A stretch of 64,000 bases of DNA from Monarcha castaneiventris obscurior (GCA_026261815.1 JAMPIT010000493.1:5411501-5475500); one strand, 5' to 3'; shown: positions 21,923 through 34,765, numbered from the stretch's first letter. Translations and numbers: made by a program. The notes: generated by a model not told the origin, from the letters alone.

Positions 21923-23449
21923 GTTCCTCAAATAATAACTAGCACTCTTTAAAAATCTAGATTAGTATTATTTATTGATCAATGCGATGTCCAAATCCAA
22001 AATACAGTTTGTTAATCTTAAGAGTTTTTCAAAGGAATTATATATAACCAAGAAAATTTTACTAATTATGTCAACGAAGAATTTTAAAGCTGTAGCAGGA
22101 AAGACTCAGAATTTCCACCACCCATCTCTGTCCTTTTCATAGAATCCTCTTCTCTGCTAAATGAATGTTGCTGTACAGAATATAGAAGATTTATCCTGAT
22201 GGTGGACATGAAGCTTTGTATCATACATTCCTGAATATAGTGCAGTCTATTTTTTAACATTTTCCTGTTTCGGAGCATAATTCTCCTTTTAGCGTGGGAG
22301 CCTGGGCTTTGATCTTGAAATGAAAAAATGGAAAAAATGGAAAGCTTTCCCCATTGTATTCATCCCTCTCTAGCCCAGTTTTATCCATTTGCTGATTTTA
22401 ACATGTGTTCCTTTTCCCCACTATCTATCAGTGTGAGCAACCAGGCCTGGCTGCTCTCCAGCAGATATCTTAGCACTAAGTTTGAAATGGAATGTAGATT
22501 CTCTTACATTTCACTTTACCAGCAGTGATTTTTCCATAAATACAGATTAGAGAGGGGTTTTGGACCTATCGGGTGTTGCCCAGTACCAGGAGCTCTCTGA
22601 CCACAAAGGTTTTTTGAGGTGGGAAACCACAAAACCACCTTGTAAGTAACGTTGTTTCGGTGGAGTAAAAAAATAAATTGGAGCAGAATTCAGGCAAAAC
22701 AGCCAGGTCACCTTCTAGGAGAGCCCCACGCTTGTCTCTAATCCTGTGAAGGGGCACGTGTTGGTTGCCAGCGATGGAGAGCAGCTGGCTGGCAGGGGCT
22801 GGCACAGCTCGAGCTGCCAAGGAAGTACACATGGCAGGATGTATGCCATGACTCTGTGCAGCCTCCTGTCCCCGGGGCAAACAGCCCAGGCTCTGCCCAG
22901 GCTTGGCCCTCTGCAGCTCAGGGGGCTGAGGAATGGGAGTAGTGTCCTGGGAACATGCAGGATAGGGATGGAGGCAGGAGGACCTGACAGTGTCTGTTGG
23001 TCTGGGCAGAGATACAGTTGTGACAGAGGGGGAGGAACAACCCTTGAAGTGGAAGGAGGGAAATACTGCAGTAAAAGGGGGAGAGTGGAGGACAGAGGGT
23101 ACAGTAATGATGGGCTGTGACCCTGAGAACAGCCCAGCACTGAGCATCCCATCCTGGAAGTCCTGAAAGTTTGGGTATCAATTCCCATGGGATGCTCTGG
23201 GTCTGGCCTGTCACACAGCTCAGCTGGGCAGGCAAATCCAAACACCAGCAACAGGATTTGCTCTGCTGTTAGTGTGTGATGTTAGTGACTCTGGTGATGC
23301 CAAGATTTTAGAAAGCTGGCTATGAAGAGCTGGAGCTTGAATGCCACAGATTAAAAGGCAGGTTCTGGATCAGGGTATCTGCAGCTTTGTGCAGCGAGTA
23401 CACTGAAAAAAACCTTCTAAGTTGGTACTTTAGATATTAGTGACTCTTC

Positions 23450-23504
23450 TTAATAATAATAATAAAAAAAAATCTTTCTCTCTCTCTCTCTATATATATA
23501 TATT
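23450..23504 (+). repeat. compound microsatellite (TAA)(TC)(TA)
   Basis: Short TAA repeats, an A-run, then alternating TC followed by alternating TA. It lies in the proposed intron of candidate gene A. It would be a length-variable marker. Confidence 0.9.
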
Positions 23505-23728
23505 TCATTTTGCTGGGCCAACATCAGTAAAAGGAACTGATCTGCAGGAGATTAGAGTTCAGAGCTCACAAGGACACCACTCTCCTAAGTGAAATGCTAC
23601 CAATATAATAGCTTACCCGGAAAAAGTTGATGGAGTTCTGAGCAAGACACAGAAAGCAGCTGCTGGGTAAGAAGGAGAAATAAAACCAGAAGAAATAAAG
23701 ATTTTGCACCAAAGCTTTGTTCTTCCCA

Positions 23729-23758
23729 AAGTTTCATCCACCTTCAAGGATGAAACTT
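23729..23758 (+). repeat. perfect 11-bp inverted repeat, 8-base loop
   Basis: AAGTTTCATCC at 23729-23739 pairs exactly with GGATGAAACTT at 23748-23758, around ACCTTCAA. It is a stable hairpin in either strand. No coding frame explains it. Confidence 0.75.
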
Positions 23759-24073
23759 CAAGTAAAAATGTGGGTTACTTTTTTGCCTGAAGATGGTATA
23801 AGGCAGGATCTGTTCTGGAAGAGGAGCCTGATAAGCCACATATTCAGAATGGGGTACAGATTCTGAGAAGGCCAGTTAAAAAGAATGAAATGAGGAGTAT
23901 GGAATCTAAAACTGTGAAAAGTAATGGGCACAGGTAGATAGGCACTGTAATAAGATGGGGAGGGAATGGGAAATATTTTATGAGCATCAGAATTTCCTAT
24001 AACTGTGAATAAGTGGGCTGAAGAAGGAGGAAGGAAGATTGATTTAATACCTTAGAGAGGTTGACCTTTGAAG

Positions 24074-24102
24074 AAAATTATATTAAAATCCAATATAATT
24101 TT
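24074..24102 (+). repeat. AT-rich 11-bp inverted repeat
   Basis: AAAATTATATT and AATATAATTTT flank a 7-base loop. The base composition is simple, so this may be chance. Confidence 0.6.
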
Positions 24103-24585
24103 TTCCTTGAGTTCACCTTTGCACTGGGATCCTGCCAGTTTAATGTCAGTTAGTTGTGCAGTATCTGTTAATAGATAAAATTATGAGGTGAGGACTGTCC
24201 TAGCTGATAGCCATGGAACTTCTAAGTTAATCAGCTTCAAGTGCTTTACTACACTCCTTTCAAACAATGATTCATAAACAGTTTTAAAGAGACAGAAAGC
24301 TGCTTTTTAAACTGTCAGTACTTTCATGGGGATCAAAAATAAACACTGAAGATGAAGGGCTGATCTTTTGCCCTTTCAGTTTCTGAATAGATGAAGGTAG
24401 CTTGAAAACGTCTCACTAGGAATTTACTTAAGAATTTTGTGTACTTAGAATTTTCCAAGAAGACAAGTAAATATTTTTTTTTTCCTGAAAAGCGAATTCC
24501 AGGAAAACTGTTCAGTCTTATTCAAGAGAGATACTGAATGGGGAAAAGTAGGTAATAAATGGGGAAAAAATTCAGTAGAAAGAAA

Positions 24586-24603
24586 TTTTTTTTTTTTTTT
24601 TTT
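24586..24603 (+). repeat. poly(T) run
   Basis: 18 consecutive T in AT-rich DNA. No adjoining element was recognised that would make it the tail of a retrocopy. Confidence 0.9.
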
Positions 24604-25158
24604 GACATTCTGATTATCATCAGCTAGGGTAAAAAAATATAATCCAAGAATTACCAGGGGTATCTTTTTGAAATAAATGGAAATTCAACTTTATTTAGAC
24701 AAAGGTCCAGCCAATACCACCTTTTCTGGCTAGTCACAATGTCCTCTAAGCCAAATCTGCACCCTTTGGCTCTCCCAGAAATGCTTTTTGTTTACTTAGG
24801 AAGGATCAGTGAAGCCTTTACTGTTTTCTAGTTCTTCAAGAAAGTGATGTAGATGCACCTTGAATGAGAAGGGGAGGAAAGATGTTTCCGTGCACTGTCA
24901 GTTTATTATTGAGATTGGAAGGTGCCTCAATTTTTTGCAATAAAATCTGGAACAAAATATAATTTTAACATCCCCAGAAGAACTCCCTTGGTTCTTGCTT
25001 AAGAATTTAAAACAACCAAGAACAGTGCAGCTCAGTAAGAAGCCATCCATATTTAAAGCTTTCAGGCAATCTCTTTTCTCTGGAGCATGTGGCTGTGGGT
25101 TTCTTATGCCTTTCTGCATACTATTCCTATCAGTAACAGTGTTTTATTCTGAGCCCAG

Positions 25159-25219
25159 GACTTGGAGAGTTTAGTGACTACCGGGTGACAGACAGAATAT
25201 CACCTTCGGAAAGGCACAG
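25159..25219 (+). CDS. candidate gene A, exon 5
   Basis: 61 bases lie between a usable acceptor (TTTTATTCTGAGCCCAG) and a good donor (GGCACAG before GTTAGAGG). The frame set by its neighbours reads LGEFSDYRVTDRISPSERH, then two bases that form a Ser codon with the last exon. I found it before checking phase, and it fits both sides, which supports the model. It is hydrophilic and likely disordered. I recognise no domain. Confidence 0.38.
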
Positions 25220-27242
25220 GTTAGAGGTGTTGATACTGGGTCTGAAGGCAGTCTGATTTGAGAAGTGCTGAGTTAACCTGCTGTGCTGTCACACTGTGCC
25301 AGTGTGAGTGACGGTGACTTCAAAGTAAATGAGTTCAAATGTCTGTGTCTTGATAAATGCAATCTGAAAATCCTCCTCATGAGAAGATAATGAAAACTAT
25401 CTTCATTAAAAACCAAAACAAGACAAAACAAAAAAACCAACAAGGGTGTTTCTTTTCAGCTGAACAGGAACCTAGTACTTGTACAGACACAAAGAGCTAG
25501 TTGAGTGGAAAGATGCCAGGATATGACAGCTGAAGGTTTGACCCTGAATCTTTAAGGGTATTATCCATGGGGGAGGAAAAAAGCCAATGGGAATTTCTCT
25601 TTGAGCTTGCTGTGCTACAGATCTGGTCCTTACTCAGCTCCTATTAAAGTCCATCGAGTCATGGAGAGAGGAATAATGGAAGGGAATGAAGATTCAAGCT
25701 GTGTGTTTGCACCTGAGACATACAGAGTGGATTTTACACAGTTTGTGCATCCTGTTCATGTAAGGAGTAGTTCATGGGGGACTCAGTCTGTCACTGGCAT
25801 TGAAATGATCACTCAGTTTATATAGTAAATCACTCATTTCCTCTCCAACTTCTGATTCCTAAAGGTGTAATTTGCCAAAATAATGAGTGCATTAAAAGAT
25901 TAAGCAAAAGGTCATACTAGCATAACAGCTTTCCCGAACTGATGTCAAAATGCCACACCTTGAAATCCCCCAGGACAGTGCTTTTGGGACTTGCCAATAA
26001 CAGTTTCACAGAGATTCTTCTGTTTCACAGGTCACAGCTCTTTACCCTGTGATGGACAGATTGAGCCACCCTTGTGTACCTACATATATATGACCCATTT
26101 CATTAGAACAGAATGTTTTCTCTAGAACACACAACCCAGTAGGAGCCATTATCTCATGTGCTGTTATTAATGCAAAGACTTCAGACAGCCCCTGCACACA
26201 GCAGTGGATCTGTGCAGTCTCAAGAGTAGCTGTAACTAAGATCTTCAGAAGCGGGGATAAAACAGCCATGTCACACAATTACATTGAGTTTGGCAATGGA
26301 AAGAAGAGATTTCTTCTTGATCCCACATGACAATTATCTTCCACGCTGGCAAATGAGCACCCGGAGTGGCGTACTTTTTATTGTAGCTAATGGAACTCAG
26401 ATTTGCAAAGAAGGTGATTCTGCTGTGTGACCATATTATCTAAATTGCTTTGTCGCCAACGCATAAAAAACTGAATATAAAATTGCCTGAACATAATTGA
26501 GTGCTGACTCACCCCCCGATTAGGGTAAATGCTGCAGCATTCCAGGGTGTCTTGGAGCTTTCTATAGTCTCTCAATCCTATGTGAAATCTCCTGATTGAT
26601 TTTTTTCCTCCTCCAAGCAAACTTATGTTTCATGCTCCTATCTGAGGCTAGATGCTACAAATCCAGCTGCTGTCACAAGACATCTTCCCCCTGCTTCATT
26701 ATCTTCATCAATTTTCTGCTGAAACTCTCATCTTTCATCCTGGCTGGTGCAGTTGCCTCCCTTGTGATTATTCCAACTCCTGGCTCTCCATATTCATAGC
26801 CACTCTCCAAGCTCCAACACTAACTCTCTAGTTTCTAAGGCTACATAGCTGAGGATGTTTTCTCACAAAAACCTTTTCCATAAATTCTCACAATTTCATT
26901 TTAGTCTAATCTGAGGCTGCATACACATGACACTGCTCAGAGCAGACTTTTATTAAAAGTACCCACATACATGAGCAAGAAAATACAGACCCAAGTATTT
27001 TAAAAGGAATATTTTAAATCTTGAAAATAGCCTCATACCCATTAAGTGTAACTGTGTGATTATCCTTAAAACCAGAACAATTCTCAGGTTCTGAAATTTA
27101 AGTAGAAGAAGGGCAATTGTAAGAAGCAGTGCCAGAGACCTGAGGTGAACCGAGCCATGGATACTGGACAGAGAGCTCAGATTTAGCTGACTGTGGCAAT
27201 AAGTCAAACCAGCACTCATGCCTTGGGTGATCTCTGTTTCAG

Positions 27243-27378
27243 CTCTCCCTCAAACAGTGAAAAGAAAGAGCAGAAGAAGGACTATGACCTAAATGAATTA
27301 CAGCAATTATTAACCAGCCATCCCACCGACAAGGTTTTGCAAAAGAAGCCAGCCCTGAACTGGAGGATCTGGGAGTGA
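27243..27378 (+). CDS. candidate gene A, last exon
   Basis: The acceptor is good (TGATCTCTGTTTCAG). The frame reads SPSNSEKKEQKKDYDLNELQ, then a Leu-rich stretch with a helical look, and stops at TGA 27376-27378. An AATAAA lies 165 bases further on. The full model would be about 155 residues. Oddly, after the AAG at 27330-27332 another frame, starting GGT at 27333, stays open for 31 codons to TGA 27426. It reads like protein (PELEDLGVKLVMELAEIDF). That suggests a frameshift has shortened an older, longer C-terminus, or that the sequence has an error. Function is unknown. Confidence 0.42.
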
Positions 27379-27539
27379 AACTGGTCATGGAACTGGCAGA
27401 AATTGATTTTGTTGCCAGCTATGTATGAACATCTCCTTTCTGGCTGGCTGAACTATTTGCATGAGCAGCTGTTGAAAACTGAGTAAGGAAGAGGCTGAAA
27501 TTTGTGTCCTTCATATGTGGGACTGGTTTCATTTCATAA

Positions 27540-27545
27540 AATAAA
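27540..27545 (+). terminator. AATAAA polyadenylation signal
   Basis: AATAAA follows the last proposed exon of candidate gene A within 170 bases, with no other gene nearby on this strand. Cleavage would fall near 27560-27570. Confidence 0.45.
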
Positions 27546-27569
27546 GAGTATTTATTCACACATTGGGCT

Positions 27570-30429
27570 TAGATTCTCCAGAAGCACTTGTTGCTGCACA
27601 GTCCAACCTTGTTCCTTAGCAGGAATTTTAACTTTTGTTGTCTGGTAAATTCTTTGCCCCAAAGAGGATAAATCCCATTTATCTCCAGCTTCAGGGAGAT
27701 AATAATGCAATTGTTCCTTCACACCAGGAGATCTGCTTGCTCCCTGGAAATTTTCTTCTGAGTTGGATTGTATTTTCTCCAAGAGCTTCCTTCTGCAGAA
27801 TAAAAAGACATTTAGTTGAAATGTGTTTCCAGAGACAAGCCCTTAAGAATAAAACTGATTTTAAAAATCACCATAAATATAGTAAGGAGGAGTAAATCTA
27901 AAATTCGGAACTGATGTAAAGCTGGGTCAGAATCCAGCCGGAGTTACGGATCTGGTCTCTTCTGGTTGATCAGCACAAAGGCTGTATCTTTGCAAAATAA
28001 AGGCACATTTAAAAGATGTAATGGGAAAAAAAAAAAACGAAAAGGAATCTCTAATGGTGAAGAAAGCAACACATTCTGATATTTTAAAATTGCTGTCTGA
28101 ACCCTTCAAAGATAGGAATGAAGTACATAAAAACATACATAAAAACCCAGACAGGTTAGTGTTGGTTGTTACTCTCAGCCCAGGCTGCATTTGACAGCTC
28201 TCTCTCAGTTACATTGCCAGAAGTGTGCTTTGAAAGCCCAGTATTCCTATCCAGATTGTTCTTGCTAAATGTTTGACAGCAGCCTGCCCAAGTGACATCC
28301 AAATGGGGACAATTAATTGTTAATGTCCCCGATTCAGCTGATTCAGGGATGTGCCTAGATGACAAGGAAGAACATCACTGGGAAGACCCAAGGGAGGCAC
28401 CAGGGGATTTGCTGAGGGGAGCGATGGATTTGATGTCTGCAGCCACTCCAACATTTAACTTCTTTATCTACAGCAACTGGTGGGTTACTCAGCTGCCATT
28501 TACTGTTACCCTGCCAGGAGGAGTGTGGGCAGAGCAAGGAAGCAGAGCACCCTTGGCTGAAAATCCCAGCTCATTCTGCAGCGAAGATCAGCCCTCGAAA
28601 GGAAATACTTCAAAGGGATGAGGCTGGGCAGACTGTCACTATGGGCATCTTGGAGCAGGCAATCAGTCCTCCCTTTAACAGAGATACAAGATGGTCAGGG
28701 AAGAGCACACTTCTTAAATGTGTTATAAAATGAGGCTGGGACATCTGTCATCCCTGAGCCACAAAGTGATGGAGGTTCCTGAAGAAGCAGCAACACCTGC
28801 CCAATCAAACAGGAGCAACTCTGCTGGTCCTGCCCTGCAGCTTGTGCTCTAAACTATAACTAATGAGTGTAAAGTGTGACAAAAAAAGCTTCCACAGTAT
28901 CCTTTTTCTAAGGCCTTTGATTTTACTGGAACATGCACAGCAGTAAAATTCATATAGCCAACAGGAAAGCCATGTCCTGGCCTGACCCTGCCACAGAAAA
29001 CAGCAAAACAAAGGGGCAGGGATGTGGGGTCATGTTTGGGGAGGATCCATGATTCAGCATGTCTGTTTACTAAAACTCCTGTAATTTGTCACGTAATGAA
29101 GAAGTGGGGCAAACACCTGCAGCTCCAGGCTGCTGCTTCATTGTGAAAAGGTACAACCTGGGCAGTGACGAGCATCTGAGGAATAAATGACTCTCAATTA
29201 GGACAGTAGGTCAGAAAGAGCAAGATGATTCATATCCAGGACATACTCCAACCCTTCACAATAACACTCAGCAATTCTGTTCAGCTTTGCTCCTTCAAAG
29301 CACCCGCAAACACCCCATCCTTTCCATGGCACTGGCAGGTAAGAGGCAGCTAGGCTTGGGTGAGCACTGAGACCTGCTGATTCCAGGAAAAACTGAGATA
29401 AGCTGGGAAAAAATGCCTTCCACAGCAACAGGAAGGAATGAGACAGCTCTGTTCTAGTCAGAGCATGCCACTGTTTATTTAGAAATCATGGGACATAAAG
29501 ATTCACACCCCAAAATTAATAAATAATGTACCCAGAATTAATAGCCTCTTTTAGGGAGCTGTCTGCATGCAGTTTTCCCAGGAGTAAGCAACAGGTCGTG
29601 ACAGATGGGATTTAGGAGTGCTTGGCTCCTAGGTTAGCATCCTGACAATGCCTCTGCTCAGCTGTGCAAATCATATTTTACTTGCTTGACTGTGAGTTGC
29701 TGGGCAGTGGGATGTAATTTTCCATGCTTGCTGTTGGCACTGGGTTTTACCTTTACTTGAATCTGACAGTGCAAGCTCTGTCAACATTGTTTCACCTCTT
29801 GGAAAATAATAATTAAGAAGCCTGGGTGAAAAGCATGTATTAGTACCCAAGAATTCATGGCCAGCTCCACTTTAACCTAGTCACCACAGTTTACTACTCT
29901 GCCACAAAATGTCTTTTCCAGGTTTACCTGAAGACTGGGATATCAGAAAAACTTAGGGGTGCCAGACATACATTGGGTTGACTTTGATCTCTCTAAAGAC
30001 AAATCTTTTAAAGTTTAGATCAAGGAATCTTTTAATGAAACAAAGAAATAGTGCCACTTATATCAGTTCCAGATATAAATAAATCTGCTAGAAATAAACA
30101 GGAGCAAGGCAAAAAGGAGACAGCCACGCTCTGCAATGTCAGTCCAAAGTGACTGTCTGATGGATGATGATGATATCGCTGGCTGGGAAAAAATGTCAGT
30201 TTAAAAGTCTTGCTGCCAGCCATCTGGCAAATCTTCCAAAGGATATTGCTCTACAGCAGCACTGAATTGGTACCTGCTTTGCATCTCCTGCTACCAAGAC
30301 AGGCTATTTACTCCTTTAATGTAGTGAAGATTTTGAAATCTCTACTATGACTCTCACCTTAGGGACTCATTGTAGCCCTTCCCACAGCCAGTTCTCTCTT
30401 CCCTGCCTGCAACAGTCTGCCATGGATGC
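27570..30429. other. intergenic, nothing recognised
   Basis: AT-rich unique sequence. Open frames are short and none has exon signals that persuade me. An A-run occurs near 28026. No known repeat was seen. Confidence 0.5.
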
Positions 30430-30647
30430 AGAATCTTATCCCAGGATCCTTTAGGACAGAAAAGCTCTCTAAGATCAAGTCCAGCTATAACCCAGCACTG
30501 CCAAGCCCACCACTAAACCATGTCCCCAAGTGCTACATCTGCAAGTCTTTTAGATATCTCCAGGCATGGTGATAGCACCACTGCCCTGGGCAGCCTGTTC
30601 CAATTATTGGCAGCCCTTTAGGTGAAGAAATTTCTCCTAATACCATC
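30430..30647 (-). mobile_element. CR1 LINE fragment (internal 3' part)
   Basis: The plus strand carries the blocks 'CCACTAAACCATGTCCCCAAG', 'CTTTTAGATATCTCCAGGCATGG' and 'CTGGGCAGCCTGTTCCA', ending with 'GGTGAAGAAATTTCTCCTAATA' (quoted in part). These are the complement of avian CR1 3' sequence. It lacks its own 3' end on the left, where 'AGATCAAGTCCAGCTATAACCC' is close to the usual start. Confidence 0.85.
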
Positions 30648-30770
30648 ACAGGATCACAGAATGGTTGGGGTTGGAAGGGACCTCTGTAGATGTCTGGTCC
30701 AATCCCATGCTAATGTTGGCTTACCCAGAGCAGGTTGCACAAAGTAAAGATGCTTTTAAAAAGATCTTCC
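30648..30770 (-). mobile_element. second CR1 LINE 3' end, abutting the first
   Basis: ATCACAGAATGGTTGGGGTT, then GGAAGGGACC and 'TCTGGTCCAATCCC', is a fresh CR1 3' terminus. It begins exactly where the preceding fragment breaks off. The arrangement indicates one CR1 copy inserted into, or beside, another. Confidence 0.85.
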
Positions 30771-33700
30771 CAAAGTAAAGATGCTCTTGGACACTCAGGG
30801 AGTCACTAAGACACAGAGCACACCTGACTCCATCCAGGCTATTCCAGACCCTCTATCTGTTCACAGCTTAGGATGCTGTTCCCTTGTCCTGCAGGGGAGG
30901 CAGAAGTTCACAGCACTGGGATTTGTAGCACATTCATCCTCTTGCTCCAGAAGCATCATTACTTCTTGCTTGGAGCTGAAGGGTCACATTTCATACATCT
31001 GAACAGTATAAGGCTGATTTTCACAGCTGAGTCATTTGGACTCTCTACCCCAGAAGGCAACAGTAAATATCACCACTGGCCATTTCCTAATTAACATAAA
31101 GCTATAACAATTTAACATCATTTCAAAAAACTCAAAAAACATTCCATGAAAACTAAAAATCTCTAAAGAACAGGCTGTCTGGATGAATATTAATGATGTT
31201 TTTTCTGTTTCTTCAGCTCCTCCCAACTGGTCCATAATCAGCTGTAATGGAGTCCACGAGCCTGCTGAGTTGTAATGAAGAACAATGGCTTGAGGCCATG
31301 GATCCGGGAGTACCAGCACATGGATAACCCGGACTAAGGGCAGCTGGAGATCCTATCTGGTGACCAGGCACTCCTGGGTTGTAACATGGGCCCAGTAAAA
31401 GCTATTTTCAGCCTAAATTATCTTTGATACTGAAACTAGAGTTAACCTGGACAGTGAGCAGAGATCATCTGCTCTGAGAAATGAACTAAGGGAGAAGGGG
31501 GTGGGAGAAGAGTGGGATCATAGCAAAGGAGAGGGACTCTTTACGGAGAGGAATTAATTTGGAAACATGCAGTGGTGGAAAAAGGAACACAGGAAAAACT
31601 GATGCTGCATCTCCCCACCACTCCCTCTCAGGTCCCTGTCCCCCCTCAACTGCCAACCACATTTGTCATTTGTAATTCTCAGCCTTCTTAGGTAGATGGG
31701 GCTAAGCAGCAAAAGCTGACTCAGAGCAGCTCCTCTCACCTTCGCTACTGCTAGTTTTAGTAATTTTTAGTCGATTTGGTTGTTAATAAGGACTTGATTC
31801 TAATTTCATCATGTGCAGCAGTAACTTGTTAACAAGCTGCTCCAGGAGATCTTTATAGGACAGTGGAAACCAGGGAGAGGAAATAATTACAGTGTTTCCA
31901 CCTATGGTAGTCTGCTTCAGGGCAGGTATAAATAGATCCATAAGTGTTTGTTCACTTAAAAGTTCAGCCCAACTGCTTTCTCAATTGCCAGCAGCAGAAG
32001 TAATGGATGGGGGTTTTTTCTTAAAAAATGAGGGGAAAGATCATCTACTAGATATCACCCTCTCTTCCTCTAGACTGCAAGTAGCATTTAAAAAGTTACA
32101 GAATTGTTACCAAAACCAGATGTTGGTGTATAAAAGTACAGGCAGTTTTTAAAAGACGTCCTATTTTCTTTGGAAAGGGAAGGACAATTAGATCAGAAAA
32201 CTCAATTCAGCTTCAGAACAGAGGAACTTAATGGATTAAAAAATAGAAAGAATTCACATTTGATTCACTTGGTGCATTCAAAAAGCTCTGGACTGGTGCA
32301 TGCAAAGAGTAACTCCCTTTGGAGCATCATCACAAGCTTTGAGAAAGCAGTTGCTGAAGTGTCTGAAAACACCCTGTTTCTTGTCCTCTGCCCTCTGAAG
32401 AGCAGAGGGGGCACAACACAACACCCAGATGGGGTGGAGCTGGGGTCCCAGCAGGTTATGGGGACTTTGATCTGTGAGCTGGGCAGTGGGACACTTGCAT
32501 CCAGCTTGAGCATCCCAGAAATAACCTACCTGACTCAAAGAAGGTTTGAAGGCCTCTTCTCAGGGCCCAGCACACCTTGGTGCAGGAGGAGGAAGAGCCC
32601 AGTGTGGGTGGCCTGGACCTTTCTCCGGGAGCAGCACTCCCACAGCTCCATCCACTCGAGGCTGGAACCCAAAGCCCTGCCAACATCCTCTTTTCCCTGC
32701 ACCAAATTGTTTAAATAAACTTCCCCAGTGCGGGCTCAAGGAAATGCAATAAACATCGTTTGTGTGGCTCCTCAGGAGCTCAGCTAATGGGCTGCCTGGT
32801 AGGGCATTACGAGGGTTTTCCAGGCAAATGTGCTGCCTCTGGTCTCCCACACTGAAGCCTCACCTTGCACTCCATAACAGCCCATCAGTGCAATACCCTG
32901 CTTCTGCCTATTGTTTAAGCTGCAGGTATCACATTTAACCAAACAATAGGTAAGAAACAAAAGACATTTTAAGTGACTTGTGGTGTCAGCTGAGCACCAG
33001 CTGCCCTTTTTGTGTTCTACTGTGTCTTCGGTCCCGATGCTCTATGCTTGGGTCTCCTGGGTCCCATTCAGCTGCAAAAGCCCAAAACTACAGTGAGAGG
33101 AACAATCTAATCTGGTAGGGAAATAAAACAGTTGATGACTCATAAAAGCAAAAGGGACAGATATTTGAAAATGAAAATAGCAGAGCAGATTCAGATGTGA
33201 CTCTGAGTCCTACCACAGGAGTGCCTGGAGAAGTAGTGAGTTTTGCCACTTGAGCCCCCAGCCAGCTTCAGTGGAGCCAGGACTCAAACCTGTGGTTTCA
33301 GGTAGCCTTAATAAGGCTTAGATCTGAAAAGCACTCTTCTGCATGCCAGGGGATGTGGTGGCATGTGGCAGCCTTGGCTGCTTCAGGCTGCCGTGAAGCA
33401 TCCGAAGGAACATGTTCACGAGTGACAGCCCAAAGCAATGGGACAGAGCTGTGTGCAGCCACAGGAGCTGGGCTCTGCTGTAGTCTGAGACAGCCCGAGG
33501 TATAAGGAGTGGCTCCCAGGTTTCCCATGGGGAGCTGACTCCAAAATCAACTCTTTTGAAGGCAACAGCAGCACAAGACCCTGGGCAGGACAGGGATCTA
33601 TGTGTGGCTCTAGGAGACGAGGACAGGAGGCTGAGCCCACTCACCTGAACACTCACTTTCCCCTAGAGGGGCAGCAGGTGGAGTCAGTGGCTGCTCTTCA

Positions 33701-34765
33701 GGGGAAGAAGGACCTCAGATTGGCTCAGAAACCCCTGTGATGGGGAGGGGTGGGGTATCATCCTGGGACTGATGGGATCCCCTCATAGCCCAGCTGTAGT
33801 ACTTGGGGCTGTCACCTCTGTGCTCCCTTCGCTCTTCCTGAGGCAGTGTAACGAGGCCAGTGGAAATCTGAAGAAGAGAGATTTCCTTTACTCAAGGATT
33901 CCTATTCAAAGCTACAGCTATTGACAGATTTTTCTATTCCTATGCTTGGCGGAAGCTGATAGTATTTATTAAGCCGATCTCAGGCACCAGAGCTGGATCC
34001 TGACTCCTGATACGCAGGCAATCATCAGAGCCTGTTGTGTTTGCATGAATGTACTAATCCTTCCTCTGCTTCCTGAATGCATAAAGCGATGTATAAGACC
34101 ACTCAGCTCTGAGACACTTGGAGATGGCTGCAGAGGGTGAGACAGTATTTTTAATATGGAGAACTCCAAGGCAAGCTATTTTGGTACCTCCGTTTCATTA
34201 ACATTTTTGAATGTCTGAGAAGCTGCTAACATTTATAAGACATTACAACCAAGATTCATTCTCCCAAATGGAGAAAGAGCTCCTATTTTTCACATACACT
34301 CTAGATATTGATAATTTTCTCATTTTCTGATATGACAGGGCTTGGGGATTTTTTCCCCACTGAGACAAGATGACTGACAGACGGAGATGAGAATTTCTCA
34401 TAAAGAGAAGCAATGCATTTTTACACAGCTGAGGCTGGAAGAAAGCAATAATTGTCCTAATACACAGGCACAGCCCTCCCGAGTGGCTGATGATTTGCTT
34501 CAAGAGTCAGTCATTGCTGACCAAAATGCCAGGCATGTCTTCCCAAGCCAAAATGTGAGCTGAGATCAGTTCAAACAAACCCCTCAACCCTCTGTTGTGC
34601 TGCTATTGGGTGGTGAAAGCTGGTCCTGGGTGGTGATGCCAGCCTGGGATACCCTGACCATGGTGGGTCAGACCAGCAGAGCTTCATCAACATCTCTGCC
34701 ATGGTGAGCCCAAGCCACTGTCACAGAGGTGGCACTTGGCACAGGCTTCGTTCAGTTTTAGGATC
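30771..34765. other. intergenic, nothing recognised
   Basis: Unique sequence with one long plus-strand open frame (32170-32718, 182 codons). It has no recognisable domain, codon pattern or exon signals. In this amount of sequence one such frame is expected by chance. Confidence 0.5.

Noticed and set aside
22566..23251. Several long overlapping frames on both strands
   Set aside because: A locally GC-richer segment with few stops. Mutually overlapping frames cannot all be real, and none resembles a known protein.
32170..32718. 182-codon plus-strand open frame
   Set aside because: No domain, no splice or promoter signals, mixed composition. About one frame of this length is expected by chance in 64 kb.
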